A stretch of DNA of 64,000 bases, taken from the NCBI GenBank assembly GCA_964016885.1, contig OZ024743.1:343094089-343158088 (forward strand), written 5' to 3'. Origin of the DNA: Eledone cirrhosa. Its lineage: Eukaryota > Mollusca > Cephalopoda > Octopoda > Eledonidae. Positions 9,671 through 22,800 of the stretch are shown piece after piece. Below the pieces are notes generated by a model. That model ran no database searches. It had not been told where the DNA came from and saw only the letters and a list, made by a program, of their open reading frames with translations. The stretch's first letter is position 1. Each line of letters starts with the position of its first letter. A program made the translations under genes and the position numbers.

Positions 9671-12220
9671 CCTATATATTAGTAGTTTTTATGGCTGAGC
9701 TTTGAAAATATATACAATTAGATAAGATGTGATACATTTCTCTCGGTTTCGCGGGACGTTGTATATATCAATTTATGTATTGTATATTTTCTTTGTTTAG
9801 GCATCATAACTGTTCAGATTAAACTCTGTATTTTGTAACTATGCTAAACGTCGATTGAATCTGGGAGAATTCTACTTTCTCTGAGAGCCTTAAGTCTCTT
9901 GTATAAATATTTGAAATTATAACGAGCTGTACGAATTTTTGTACGAGTCCTTCCGCAGTTTATCAAACAGATAGATATTTCACCCTTGACTGTCTTTTGG
10001 TATAAGGATAACTGATTTCCATGTTGAAATGGCGCTTTGTTCTGTTTAGAATGATAAAATCTGTTTTACCTTCAATTCATTTAAGTTTTAACGATTTTCC
10101 ACAAATATTTCTTATAAACATACCAAATACATTAAGATTTGTTAGAATCTTGTAAGTATCCATTTACGGTAGTATGAACGGTTCTTGTCTTAATGTCATT
10201 TTCATAATGCTGTCGTTTAATCCCAAGTCAGTCTTGATCCAGTAAATCTGTGTTCAGAGTTACAAGCGGTAACCGTTCCGTCATTTATTTTTTTCAGTTC
10301 TTGGCTATCTAGGATTATTTTATATAATGTATAATTTTTTTTTATTATTTTAAAGATTTGTAGTGGGATTTGAGAAATTTGGCTGCTATTACTAGCAAGC
10401 CGAGTAGCCATTTAAAGGCTTCTCGTGTTTCTTATACTGTTATTTTTAAACAATTCCATTTGGTAGACTACTTTTAAATAAATAATACCTATGTCTATAG
10501 TCATCTCTTTCGTGTCATAAGCTATACAGTTACTATCCCTTGCTCCAGCTTAACACAATTATATTTTTATTTGTACAAAATAACTGATAAACTTCGTTAT
10601 ATAAAGTATATATGTTGACACAGTAACTCTGCTTGATTACTTACTGGATAATTGCATAAAGCGGTTAATAGCTTAATTTTCAAACACCAATTTGTTTAGT
10701 ATCAAATCTAAAATCTCATATTTTAACACCAACTATACAATTTCAATGTTATACTCTGGTTAATTGTATAAAAGTTTCAATCACTGAGGCTATGCAATTA
10801 GATGAAATATATCATATCAATAACTAAGATCCGGTATTATATCGCCTTAATATTCTGATGTTCAGAGCATATCTCCAGAACTATGAATTAATATTTGTCT
10901 TCAATAGTTCTGAATTGACATTGTCCTTATGCTTTCAGGAAATAACTATTTTCAATTCAAATTGATACTTTCTTCATCTTTAAAGAAGGGGTTGATCTGA
11001 AGGCAGGACTTGTGTCCATAATCTTCATTAGTCCTCTGCGACCAGGATGATCGATTCTTTTAACATTCCTCTTAAACCGTTTCAAATAGACAGTCGCAAG
11101 AAGAAATATGTTCAGTGAGAGAATGCCAAAGTGTAAAGACAGACCTGGTATGATGATTAATATGAAGCCTAGTGGATGGACATGTGCGTGATGAGAAGGC
11201 GAGGGAGTGAGTCGTGAAACCTCGAGTGAAGGTAGTCGGTCAAGTCAGCATTGAAGATGAAAGGCCACTGTAGTACTGTCGAGTATGTAGAAAGAGGAGA
11301 CCACATGTCAATAAACCAGAGACTGCAAATTAGTCGAGTGGCTCTGCCGATCTTTGGATGCAGCTTAGGATCTAAAGAGACTCATTCATTAGATGAGAGG
11401 AATTAAGTCCACGAGCGGGCAGTTCTTCCAGGAGATTTGTATTCCAGACGATCGAATGCTTTCTTAGTGTACAGCAATACTGTTTTCACCAAATTTCTCA
11501 ATGACGGAGACGAAAGCTGATTGGTGAGTAATATCAAAGGGTGTTGATACAAAGAAAGCTATTTGTATATATGAGTGTAGCGGAAACAAATTAGTCAAGT
11601 AGATAATGTATTGAGCCATCAACACATTACTTGTGAGTTCAAATTTTTTCTGCAGCAGTTCTTTTGTCTGTTGTCCACCTAAATAGAAAACATATTAGGA
11701 GATATTGTTTTCAATTGACTGGCATAATATCCATGAACAGGTTTATCTCCCATTTAGTTAATGCCAGAAATTGAAACCGACGATATACTTATAATTCAGA
11801 CTGACACTCTTTAGCAAATCTGTGTATCTTATATATATATATATATATATATATTTACTCTTTTCCCTATTAAGTGTCTACTACTTCCCTATGAGTAACC
11901 ATACGGCTATAGGTTGACTTTTATCGTTATACCCAAATAGAAGGTACCTTGTCCATAACTCTTGCGTTATGAGTCATGTCACTTATGCTTAAAAATTTGC
12001 TACATCAGCAGTTGGATGTTTATGTAGATAAACATTGACTGGAAGGAATGTCAGTGATGAGATGGTTCGCGAAAGGAAAACTGCTAATGATGTATGGTAA
12101 GGGGTTTAATCGCAAAGGAGCATTAGTTTGAATAAGAATTATTCAAACCAATGCGATAATTCGAATAGAAGTAATTAGCATATCCATTGGGAGAAGCTGA
12201 GTGAAAGATGCTATTTAATA

Positions 12221-12384
12221 ATTGTTTCTACTTTTGGCACAAGGCCAGCAATTACTCAGTGCATTACTGGTACTTTATTTTATCGACCCCGTAAGGATGA
12301 AAGGCAAAGTCAACCTCGGCGGGATTTGAACTCAGATCGTAAAGGGACGTAACTATGCTGGAAAGCATAGCGTCCGACTCTCTA
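12221..12384 (-). mobile_element. tRNA-derived SINE
   Basis: Antisense: aattgtttctacttttggca, then tatcgaccccgtaaggatga, then cggcgggatttgaactcag and cgtccgactctctac. Lacks the last bases of the tRNA head. Confidence 0.92.
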
Positions 12385-12756
12385 CTATATATAAATGTTA
12401 TAAATCCGCAACTGGCATTTTCTAATAGATCATATTAATCCTTCATAATATCCCCTAAAAGCAACTGAGCAAACTTAGTGGCAGACATAATCCGTCACCC
12501 AGTTTGACGCCACCACCTGGCCCTTGAGTGCATTTAATGGGGTCCTCCTTCTCTCCATCTCTCTAGTCTCAGAGATCTTGAAAATAATTGCCCTTCCCTC
12601 CTTGACTAAACAGTAAATAAAAACGGAAACAATTTGAAAACCCTCACGAGAATATTTAGTTTTGTTTTGTCATTGATTAATGTTTTTCATTTCTTCGACA
12701 TTTTAATTGTTTTATGGTATCTTTCATAAAACTTTCACTTTATTTATACACTACAG

Positions 12757-12950
12757 ATGATCCTTTGTGTAACGACTACCCGAGTGGAAATAACAGAAAC
12801 CCAAACAATTGCCACAGTTATATCCCATGCTTTAACCATACTTCGATGACTGTAATGCAGTGTCCAGAGACTCTTCAGTTTAGTCTTAAGCTTCAGAGAT
12901 GTGTACACAGAGATGATTCTGATTGCAAACTCAGTAAATATCTTTCTTAA
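12757..12950 (+). CDS. Secreted chitin-binding protein A, exon 2 (CBM14 domain 2, stop)
   Basis: Acceptor ctacag precedes the exon and phase 1 is retained. The joined reading gives residues 93-156, starting DDPLC. Six cysteines at 97, 111, 117, 128, 141 and 149 form a second CBM14 domain, followed by a short tail and a TAA at 12948-12950. An AATAAA at 12976-12981 fits a polyadenylation signal, so this is most likely the terminal exon. A possible donor (gtaaat at 12934) would let the exon splice in phase 1 to a later CBM14 exon such as 34610, so a longer isoform cannot be excluded. Confidence 0.82.
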
Positions 12951-12975
12951 AAAAATCACGTTTAATGTTGTTGAA

Positions 12976-12981
12976 AATAAA
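12976..12981 (+). terminator. Polyadenylation signal AATAAA, gene A
   Basis: Canonical hexamer 26 bp past the gene A stop codon. Confidence 0.55.
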
Positions 12982-13333
12982 ATTCCGTTTTTGTCGATAC
13001 ATTTTATTCTTCACATCTGCAGACGCTTATTTCCAACGTTTATAAAGTTGAGTGGATTCTTTTAAATCTAACTATTCTTGTAGACTGGTGAGATTATTGC
13101 TCGGTAGTAAGAATTCTATGCTAACTATGAGCGAAAATTACGATTAAGATTCAGTGGGTCATGAAAATGAAAAGAAATAAACGAAACTTAGCTTCTTGAT
13201 GTCTAATCGAATCGTGATGTAGTTTAGTGTGGTAATTGATGCAATGAATTATCTATAATTACCACTGTTAAAATGTATCTACAGTAATCAAGGCTTTTTA
13301 CTATCTACAATAATAAAACAGCGAACAAGTATG

Positions 13334-13462
13334 GTGGTTAGTACGTTAGATAGAATGTCATGCGGTATTCATTCTGGCTCTCTGCACATTGAGTTCAAAT
13401 CACGCCGAGATCTATTTTCTCTTTCCTCTTCTGGGGATCGATAAATAAAACGGGACCGTTAA
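13334..13462 (+). mobile_element. Diverged tRNA-derived SINE
   Basis: Contains tggttagtacgttagatag and the B-box-like gttcaaatcacgccgag, then gatcgataaataaaac. Related to the cephalopod SINE but strongly diverged. Confidence 0.5.
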
Positions 13463-13464
13463 AG

Positions 13465-14160
13465 CATCGAACAAGATTCTTTTTGCATATTTTCGGGTCC
13501 TTTGCGTTCTATCTCCGTCCAATGCAACCCGCATTTGGCCAGATAGGCCTAAAACTAACATAGTTGCTAAGACTTCATCCAATTGTAGATCGAAAACAAT
13601 GTGTCCTTGAAGGATTTATACATCTAACTGGTTCAGCATAGACACTATTGCAGTATCAAAAATAGATAAACAGCATGTCTTTCATCTAGTGGCTGTAGCA
13701 TGTTCATGCGAGAATCCTTAAAAGAAATAGATAGACCTCCATTGGTTTCGACTAAGAGTGTTCCATTTTTTCAATCAACGGAACAGCCTACTTGTTAAAC
13801 TAATGTGTAAGTGGTTGAATATTTCAGACACGCATATTCTTTACGTAATTCTTATAGATATTCAGTGTGATGCAGTGTGTGACAAGGCTCGCCCTTTGAA
13901 TTACAAACATAATCTGTCAGACAGACCGATACCGGAATCTACTGAAGTGGGCTTTTTAACCATGTTAACATGCTGGATCTACCAAACAATTGAATGGCCA
14001 TTCTTTTAAATATGGTCGGATGTGTCGCTATGTACAGCAGCATTCTCCATAAATATAAGAACTAATGAGTCTGGGAAAAGCAAAAAAAATCATACAATCC
14101 CGGTCCCTTTACCTACAGTTGTATGTAACTATGCCTAAATATAAAGACAGTTGATTTAAC
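13465..14160. other. Intergenic between genes A and B
   Basis: No coding or structured feature recognised. Several short open frames have no family signature. Confidence 0.4.
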
Positions 14161-14164
14161 AAAA

Positions 14165-14275
14165 GCTGTTAGAGCGTTTTTATATGTTCTGGGTCTCTGC
14201 GCTCAGTTCAAATCCTGCCGAGTACCACTTTGCGTTTTTCCCATTTGGAACCGGTAAAAAAAAAAAGTACCAACC
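14165..14275 (+). mobile_element. Diverged SINE fragment
   Basis: Contains cagttcaaatcctgccgag (B box) and a short A-rich joint before agtacc. Other blocks are decayed. Confidence 0.5.
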
Positions 14276-14862
14276 TAGTTGTTGCATCCTGAATATCTCG
14301 CTCGTTGCAGAGCAGAAGAGTCACGATGTTTTCTTTGTCTGCACACACCTACATGAGCTCTTAAAAAACTAAGCGTAAACGTACTATGTCATACTTGATT
14401 GCGAGTATGACATTATATGTATAATTAATATTTTTAGAGGACCACTTAAAATCGTTTCCAATCTTCTCAGCCCTTATTAAAACAATTTATTTGTTGTATT
14501 TATTTTCAGATAAAGAGACCTAAACAGCAATTCTCAGAACATGGACACAACTCTCTGAACCTTTGAACTTCTAGTGAATGAAAACCCGGATGAATTCATT
14601 TTATCATTTTATCATTTTTTTTTTTTTTTTTTTTTTTAAATCAGTTGTTTATAACGTATTCGGTTGTACAATAAACTACAAGTGCCTTCTGATCATCGCG
14701 TATTACGGATATATTTCTTCTTCCTCGGTTACAAGCCTCATTTTCAAGCCCAATAGCTTTTTCTTATTCCGTCTCCTCTTCCATTTTTCTTCATTCATCA
14801 AATTTATTTCTTCGTCTTGTGTTTATTTTATTTTTTCTATTTATATTGCTATTTATTTGTGT

Positions 14863-15025
14863 GGCGGAGTGGTTAGAGAATTGGATTCGCAATTGTGAGG
14901 TTGAGTTCAATTCCTGGACCGGGCGATGTGTGTTGGGAGATCTCCCCGTCGGTGGGTAGGGTGTTAACAGGTCTGCCCAACGACAGCCAAGCAGACCTCA
15001 TTGCTCACAAAATTTTTTTTTTTTT
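14863..15025 (+). mobile_element. tRNA-derived SINE of a second family
   Basis: The head ggcggagtggttagagaatt and B box gagttcaattcctgg resemble a Ser/Leu-type tRNA. The body (gtgggtagggtgttaacagg) differs from the common family, and the copy ends in poly-T. Confidence 0.6.
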
Positions 15026-16450
15026 TTTTTCTGAGTGTCTAGTTAACAAGAACCCAATTCTTTAAAATCTGTTGATTGTCGAGTCGACAGAGAAACAAAC
15101 ATCCATCCGAAGACCAGTGGGTTGAATACTGTCACTGGTGCTGCACCAAAGCTGGAATAGTTAGTTCTCAACGGCACAATTCACCTAAATATAGTTCACC
15201 ACTGTATCCAATGGCAGTACTCTAAAATTGGCTGGTGTGTTTCGCTGACTTTCAGTGCTGATTTCAATTCCTTTCTTGGGTAACCCAGAGGTACTGAGGT
15301 ACTACTAGGCCCATCTATATAACCTAAATGCAGTAAGCTTGGTCCGTCTCGCAGAGACAAGGAGAAACAAAATTACTTTGTTTTATTTCAACACTATCAC
15401 CGTTTTTTGATAAAGACTGTTCTTGTGCTGATAAACTATCAAAATATTCACTTTTGTAATATCTATATTTTAACTTAGAACTTCTGAAACTTCCCCTATG
15501 TCCGCCTGTTAGTTTCTATAGGGGAGGGTGTCGGATTCCGAATTCATCTTGAGAACTATGGAAATCCAACACACATACATCTCGATAACCTCTTTTATAG
15601 GATGGCAGTAGAGACGTGAAATGTCTCGAAATATTTTTTGGGCGAGTTGTAGTAACAGTTGGTGTTGGTTAGTTGTATTTGTTTAACTATAATCTTTTAG
15701 GTAGCTAGGATTATACCACACATAAGAAATCCCCAGACGAAATGGCATTATAGCTGACTTGAAAAATCTCTACATATTTATTTTATGCATATATTCAAAT
15801 AAAAACTGTAACATAGGTTAATGTCGTGACCAATGGTGCTAGGAGCAGATGAGGATTACTAAGAGACTGAGCTTTTAAGTATGTGTAGGATTATAATTGT
15901 ACTTTATATAATACAAGAAGAAATAAAAAGTCGGTAAAACACATCCTAAGATATGTTTGAAAAATATCTTTAAAGAAACGTTTTTCTAAAGCATGCATGT
16001 AAACAAAATATTCAGAATTTATTAAAAAGCATATTAAAATGTATTAATGGATAACAAGAACCACAAGTACTTTTATCTTTTCTTCGCTTTCTAAAATCTT
16101 AGTTTATAGTTAGGAATCGCAATCGAAAAATGATTCTTCGAAAAGTAATGCAACTTCTAGAAACGAAGATATCTAAGATAAAATTTACAGAACATTTTAA
16201 TTCAGCCTTAAAAAAATTGATAAAACAAGGCAGCAATTCTGGGTGGCGGGGGAAGTCGATTATATCGACCTCAGTATTTCGTTGTGTGTTGAATATAACA
16301 AAGCGTCGACAAAGCCGTGGTTTCGTTTCCTGCGGGAGTTTCACTTTTATAGTGGCTGTATTATTAAATGTAAGCATATGTCATTTTGTCATTTGTCTTT
16401 GTAATGCTTCCTCGTCTGTTGCCCTCGAGATGAATACAAAATCCTTATTA
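15026..16450. other. Intergenic, no recognisable feature
   Basis: AT-rich DNA without support for genes. The 127-aa frame at 16130-16513 runs into SINE sequence and shows no protein family features. Confidence 0.4.
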
Positions 16451-16452
16451 TT

Positions 16453-16598
16453 ATTAGTTCAAATCCCGCCGAGGTTAGCTTTGCCTTTCATCCTTAGGGG
16501 GTCGATAAAATAAAGTACCAGTAACGTACTGGGGGTCGATTTAATTGACTTTCCCCTCCCCAAATTACTGGCCTTGTGTCTATACTAGAAATTATTAT
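16453..16598 (+). mobile_element. tRNA-derived SINE, 5'-truncated, long-tail subfamily
   Basis: Starts at the B box (gttcaaatcccgccgagg), continues through ggtcgataaaataaagtacc, then carries the extra block gatttaattgactttcccct before actggccttgtg. This block is absent from the other subfamily. Confidence 0.88.
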
Positions 16599-16601
16599 TA
16601 T

Positions 16602-16683
16602 TAGTTCAAGTCTTGCCGAGGTTAGCTTTGCCTTTCATCCTTACAGGGTCGATAAAATAAAGCACCAGTAATGTACTGGGGAA
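16602..16683 (+). mobile_element. tRNA-derived SINE, second truncated copy
   Basis: Starts at gttcaagtcttgccgagg directly after the preceding copy and its ATT-repeat tail. Ends at gtactgggg. Confidence 0.85.
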
Positions 16684-17604
16684 ACAGTTGGCCCAGGAGT
16701 GGAAACTGATTAAGCGAAGAAGAACCTAGGCCAACCTAACCATCCAGGGCGAAGCAAAAGCAGCAACGCAAAGGAGGACTTTGCATTATATATGTATTTC
16801 CTTGTTTTCGGGGTGCGAGGTATGCACCAGAACTAAATGTTTCCAGCTTTTTTTTTTTATCAGACCTGTTCCTGAGCAAAGAGCCAGCAGAAGACAAAAC
16901 TCTATCAGGAATCAACCAACACTAACTACCTTTTGACTTCAATCATACCTTTTCTTATACAATATTATATAATAAAATGTTTTACTGATACTATATGTGT
17001 TGTTTCTGAAATTTCTATGTATTCCACAGTTTGTACAAAGTGATTTGTGTTTATTCTGTGTTTTTATGTCCTCAAGTGATAAATACACCATCACTTGTTG
17101 AAACGGAAAGAGCTCAACCGTCCGGCCCAGACTCTTTCTAGTCTCAGCAAACCAACCAATTATCAATGTCATTCATTCACGAATAAATTTAGGTATCCAC
17201 CACGTTAGAGCGAAAACAAATTGTTTTTAATTTTCAACAAAGTCGGCCGTAAAATCGCAGGTATGTAAATTTGGTTAATCAGCCGATGTATGCCTTTTAT
17301 AATACTATGTATTCTCAGAAGTTCCAGCAGGTAGCAGTGACTAGAGAATATACAGTCTTGATAAGAAGCAATAACTCCGAAACAATTGTCGACTGTTTTC
17401 TCTCTGCTACCGCTGGAACAAAAGGATGACGTCAGTCATCTAGAAAACACAAGTGTCATTGTGAGGCTGTTTGCTTGCAAATGAACCGAATATTAATAAT
17501 ATTATTATAATATTATTATTATTCATTCATGAATACATATATACGTACATATGTATATATATATATATAATATAAGATCAAAAGATGGTTAAAAGAGTTC
17601 CATG

Positions 17605-17675
17605 TATTTTATTATGCGCATTTAAAATACAAATATCATCATGGGATGATATTTGCGTTCTCATCAGATAAAATA
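17605..17675 (-). ncRNA. Hammerhead ribozyme of the PLE 3' end (one core base changed)
   Basis: Minus strand: stem I half TATTTTAT (17675-17668), CTGATGA (17667-17661), a 16-position stem II (17660-17645 with 17640-17625, one mismatch, two G-U pairs, loop CCAT), then TAAA where GAAA is required, stem III ATGCGCAT, A, and stem I partner ATAAAATA (17612-17605). The first G of GAAA is a T here, so this copy is probably inactive, but the two sibling copies retain GAAA. Confidence 0.72.
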
Positions 17676-17767
17676 GGGAGACATGATATGAAGCTTAAAA
17701 ACACTTGCGAGCAGTGAAGTGTTAAATCAACATATGAAAAATAAAGTAAGATGGATATATGACATTG

Positions 17768-17768
17768 G

Positions 17769-17800
<32 letters not shown>
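17768..17800. repeat. Poly-A tract
   Basis: About 33 consecutive A residues inside the 3' region of the PLE. Confidence 0.95.
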
Positions 17801-18622
17801 GGAGGAAGAAAGAAAACAAAGGATGAAGGGGGAGGAGTATAAGAAGGAAGGATGAGAGAGGGGGAGAAATGGGTGATAGAGAGAGAAATAGCCTTTAAAA
17901 CTGAGAAAACACTGTCTCACAGAGAGAAATTAAAAAAACCGTTGAAAGATAATAGATAATTTTAAAAGATTTTGAAATTAAAAGTTAATGAGGTTTATCA
18001 ATGGTGATGTTTATGATTAAAGAGAAAGGAATTAAGAATAGTATTTATTTAAGGTTTATATATTGAAGGGTTTAATAATATGTGCGGAAAAAAGAATTTA
18101 TTAATATGTATTATTAAAATAAAAATATTAAGGAGAGATTAAATGAATTGTGAACTTAGAGGAATTAGTTAGGGTTTAAGTTTGTTTTTATGTACTGTAA
18201 TATGTAAAAGTAAATAATAGGTTTAATACGAGCACGGAAGGAGAGAAGAAAGAAGAAAATTTAAGGAAGAAAAAATATATAACGTCAAAAAATATATATG
18301 TTTACAAAATTTACTAATGGTAATATTAGTATATATTAAAAAAATATAGTTTGTATGGCCAAGAATATAAGGAAAAAGGAAAATGCTATAGCGAGTAATA
18401 ATATCAATTAAGAAGTAATTGAGAAGTAAAAGTTACAGATTAAAGATTAGAAATTAAAAAAGGAAAAAGGATAAAAAAGAAGAAAGATAGGGGACCGCTA
18501 ACGACATAGAATGAGTAAATTTTATAATATAATATACTGAAATAAGATAGAAAGATGGGTATATTTGTAAAAGATATAAAAGCCTTTGAGAAAAGATTTT
18601 AAACTAATTAGGTATTGAGATA

Positions 18623-19183
18623 TTAGCTGTATACTTTATGGAAAGTTCTATGGAATTTATGCAAGCAGAGCGAAAATAAATCCGTACGTCTATTTATTAT
18701 AGAATTAAAATTAGAGATAATGGTAAATTTCTCGGCTAGGTAGAGATTACATGTTCTGGATAGGGAAGAATTCCGGTAAGGAAAGGCGTTGCAAACCTTC
18801 CTCCAAGAGATGTTATAGTTAATATTTTTGTCTTTTAAGCACCATATGAGTTCCGAGTGTGCCGTGTTAGTTCTTTTAAGTTGGTATTTAAAAGACGAAT
18901 TGTGATTATAAAATCTTGCTTTAAAGGAAGTGGAAGTGGAACCAAAATAGGTAAAAGAATTAGTACCAGTTATAACCCTACATTCATACACTAAGTTTTT
19001 ATCACGACATTGGTTATTAAGAGGACATTTAGTTCTAACAGGGCAATTACAATTACGATTAGAGAAATTACCAGAGTTATTAACAAGTGACCTAGTATTA
19101 TTTGTAAAAGGAATTGGATTGGAGAAGTTATTTACGATAGGAACTATAGTTTCCTGATTTAGATTGGTGTTATGAACATTCAA
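18623..19183 (-). pseudogene. PLE-type protein, GIY-YIG endonuclease part
   Basis: The translation carries a cysteine cluster, NCNCPVRTKCPLNNQC, then NLVYECRV, TYFGSTSTSFKARFYNH and IWCLKDKNINYNISW. The same order (Cys cluster, Y-[IF]-G, K-x-R, W-x-LKD) occurs in the elements at 47.5 and 61.6 kb and matches a GIY-YIG nuclease, which nicks target DNA to prime reverse transcription. The Cys-x-x-Cys-x-x-x-Glu near the end of the siblings is altered here to RTCNLYLAE. The frame extends upstream, without stops, to meet the RT part after a frameshift near 19,450-19,490. Confidence 0.75.
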
Positions 19184-19189
19184 CGTTAC

Positions 19190-20235
19190 GTTTGACGTCG
19201 TATTTAAATTTACTGAATCTAGCCTAGAGTTAACATTGGCGTCGGGTTTACTATTGCTATTATTATGACGCTCAGTGTTGGATGGATATAATTTATTATT
19301 TAATATTTTATTATTATGTTTAGAGATAATGTTAGAGATGTTGGAAGTGGTGGAATAAGAGAATTTGATTGTATGTTTGTTAAAGATCTTACTATAGATA
19401 TGCGAGGGAGGGAAGCATTTATCTAAGGCCCTAAAAAATAGTTTAGGAATATTACTAGTAATAGATAGAGAAAAGGAGCATTATACCAAATCATATTTTT
19501 GTATCTAGATCTTTTGTTTAAGTTATTGGAATGTTCATAACTATCTATTTTACTATAAGTCCTTCGATGGTTGGTTTCTTTACTGTATTTAATTTTATCA
19601 GGATAACCGGCTTTGGAAAGCGCATTATTATAATAATTGGCATTAGCGTCGAAGATAACTTTATTAGAGGATAGATTTGAGATTCTTTTTTCAACATTAC
19701 TGACTATAGCATTTTTAACGTTAGTGGGGTGGTTAGATTTAAAATTAACATAATTTAGATTCTCATTTTCTTTATGGTAAGGGTAATATAGGCCGGTGTC
19801 AAGATTAAGGGATATATCCAGGAAGTTAGCTAGTTTGACGTTGTTATCAAATTCAATTTTAAGGTTATGGTGCTTAAATAGATCAAGTATATTATTCTTA
19901 ATAATATTAAGGTTAACTAAGTTACAGTTTAAGGCAGTAAAAAGAGCATCGTCACAATAAATTCCACCGCGAAGTTGAGGAATTTTCCGATTTAAAGAAT
20001 TCAAAATAAAGATACCAATCAAGTCCGTCAATTGCGCTGAATCGGACGCACCCATTGTGATATCAAAATTGTTGGAAGTATCAGCTCTAGTCCAATATTC
20101 GTTGTTGAATTCCAGGATAGTTTTTCTTGCGGTGAGAATGATGTAAAGTTCATCTGTGGTAATGTTTAAATGCGAAAGATAGAGCGTTGTTGAGGAGTTA
20201 AGGCGAAATAGAAGAATAGTAACTGGCAATGTCAA
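19190..20235 (-). pseudogene. PLE-type reverse transcriptase part, 5'-truncated
   Basis: Reads ..ITMGASDSAQLTDLIGIFIL, then GGIYCDDALFT (catalytic DD of motif C), then LKIEFDNNVKLANFLDISLN, LDTGLYYPYHKEN and SNHPTNVKNAI. It aligns block by block with the 61.7-kb copy (MGASDSAEVTDLIGLFLL, GGFYRDDGL, NYLDVTLNL, GLYYPYRK). Motif C reads YCDD here rather than YRDD. The N-terminal fingers are absent. A frameshift near 19,450-19,490 separates it from the GIY-YIG part. Confidence 0.78.
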
Positions 20236-20249
20236 ACTGAATAAATTTT

Positions 20250-20460
20250 TTGTTTGTTTTTATTATTCAGGTCATATATATATTTTTTTTCTATTATTCA
20301 GGTCATATATATATAGTAGAACACTTGTGGAATATATCCGTAGTAGTAGAGCGCTCAGTCCATGAGAAAAGTTTGGTAAAAGTAGTTCCACAACAATTTG
20401 TATTACCGGAAATGGTGAATTTACTGTTGTGGAACTACTATATATATATATATATATATA
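20250..20460. repeat. Short duplications and hairpin at the PLE 5' side
   Basis: The string attattcaggtcatatatat occurs twice (20258 and 20290 areas). Then agtagttccacaaca (20381-20395) is inverted at 20426-20440 around a 30-bp loop. A (TA)n tract begins at 20440. Confidence 0.7.
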
Positions 20461-20463
20461 TCA

Positions 20464-20949
20464 TTCACTTGTTAACTTGTATTTGCGATACGTTGGCTGA
20501 GTGCTTATGGCGGGAGCGGAACTATTTGAATTTCGTCTCCTCCCATCGTGTAAATTTCTGAAGCGGTAGCCAATCGGTAGCCACGTAGAGATTTCAGTTG
20601 CTAATGTTTTACTGTGTTGGCCGTCACATACATTCATGGCCGGCACGGACTGGAATCAAATTCTGTCGATCGATTGGTTATTGATTAGGCGAAACCCGCT
20701 GATGAAGCCTCATACGCCGATTGTGCATTGTTGTATAATGAATACGGACAGTAGATGCTGTGCACTCTATTGCAGTATTAAGTGTGGCCGAAACTCGAGT
20801 ACGAGTAAAAATTGAAGGTACCCATTTACGTGCGTTGTATTGAAGCGAATAAATATATGTCTACTCTGGGAGTTTATTTAACATTACCTATTGTGTGTGC
20901 TGTGATGCAACCGGTCCTATCAGTGAAATTCATGCTAGTTCCGTCAATT

Positions 20950-20950
<1 letters not shown>
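20464..20950. other. Unassigned sequence between PLE coding part and its 5' repeat
   Basis: No coding feature. It includes cgctgatgaagcctcatacg (about 20697) where the CUGAUGA box lacks a following GAAA, so it is not called as a ribozyme. Confidence 0.35.
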
Positions 20951-20989
<39 letters not shown>

Positions 20990-21019
20990 AGATCAAAAGA
21001 TGGTTAAAGGAGTTCCATG

Positions 21020-21060
21020 TATTTTATTATGCGCATTTCAAAAACAAACATCATCATGCA
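21020..21060 (-). ncRNA. Hammerhead ribozyme remnant of the PLE 5' repeat
   Basis: The 3' half is intact on the minus strand: GATGATGTTTG stem II strand, GAAA ending at 21036, stem III ATGCGCAT, A, and ATAAAATA (21027-21020). The CUGAUGA box is lost where the copy meets a (TA)n tract at 21088. Confidence 0.6.
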
Positions 21061-21083
21061 ATAATATTTATGTTTTCACCTCC

Positions 21084-21121
<38 letters not shown>

Positions 21122-21250
21122 GAGTTCAAATTTTGCCGAAGTTAACTTAAAATCCTTCTAGCTAGAGTCGATGAATAAAGTACCAGTTAAGCACGAGTCA
21201 AAATCGAAAATATACTTTTGTCAACTCCTGAAGTCTGTGTCCTTGTGTCT
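21122..21250 (+). mobile_element. Decayed tRNA-derived SINE
   Basis: agttcaaattttgccgaagt (B box), tcgatgaataaagtaccagt and gtgtccttgtgtctatg remain, strongly diverged. Confidence 0.6.
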
Positions 21251-21469
21251 ATGTTAAAAATCAATATTACATCTTCCATTCTTGATGAAGTTTGTGTTTT
21301 CTTCGTTATGTTTTGTTTTGCTTTTCATTTAGTTTAAATGGGCAAGGAAGGGAAGGAAGCTAGCCTGGTGAGACAACAACGAGACTTTGCAATGTAATCT
21401 GACCTCTGCACCTTGTCTGTGTTGTAATTTGGTTTAAAGGATCATGTTAACAAGTAGACGTTTATGTTG

Positions 21470-22800
<1,331 letters not shown>

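Larger units (their letters stand above)
7014..12756 (+). other. Gene A intron 1, repeat-rich
   Basis: The 5.7-kb intron runs from gtaagt to ctacag. It carries a 16-bp minisatellite, an element with 61-bp inverted repeats, and two antisense SINEs. The stretch 9680-12215 holds no feature I recognise apart from a very weak minus-strand reading (YTKKAFDRLEY near 11430-11480) that could be a decayed reverse transcriptase, and a short (TA)n at 11830. Confidence 0.6.
17583..21080 (-). mobile_element. Penelope-like element (PLE), 5'-truncated, hammerhead repeats at both ends
   Basis: Minus-strand element comprising a reverse transcriptase part (20235 to about 19190), a GIY-YIG part (19183-18623) and a long purine-rich 3' region (18620-17690). 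It is flanked by direct repeats at about 17567-17680 and 20983-21060 that share atataagatcaaaagatgg and the hammerhead stem III (atgcgcat). RT plus C-terminal GIY-YIG endonuclease plus hammerhead-bearing end repeats is the PLE hallmark. (TA)n tracts border both ends. Confidence 0.8.

Noticed and set aside
11000..11660. Possible minus-strand reverse transcriptase (YTKKAFDRLEY)
   Set aside because: Only one motif-like string among many stops. Mentioned in the intron entry but not called.
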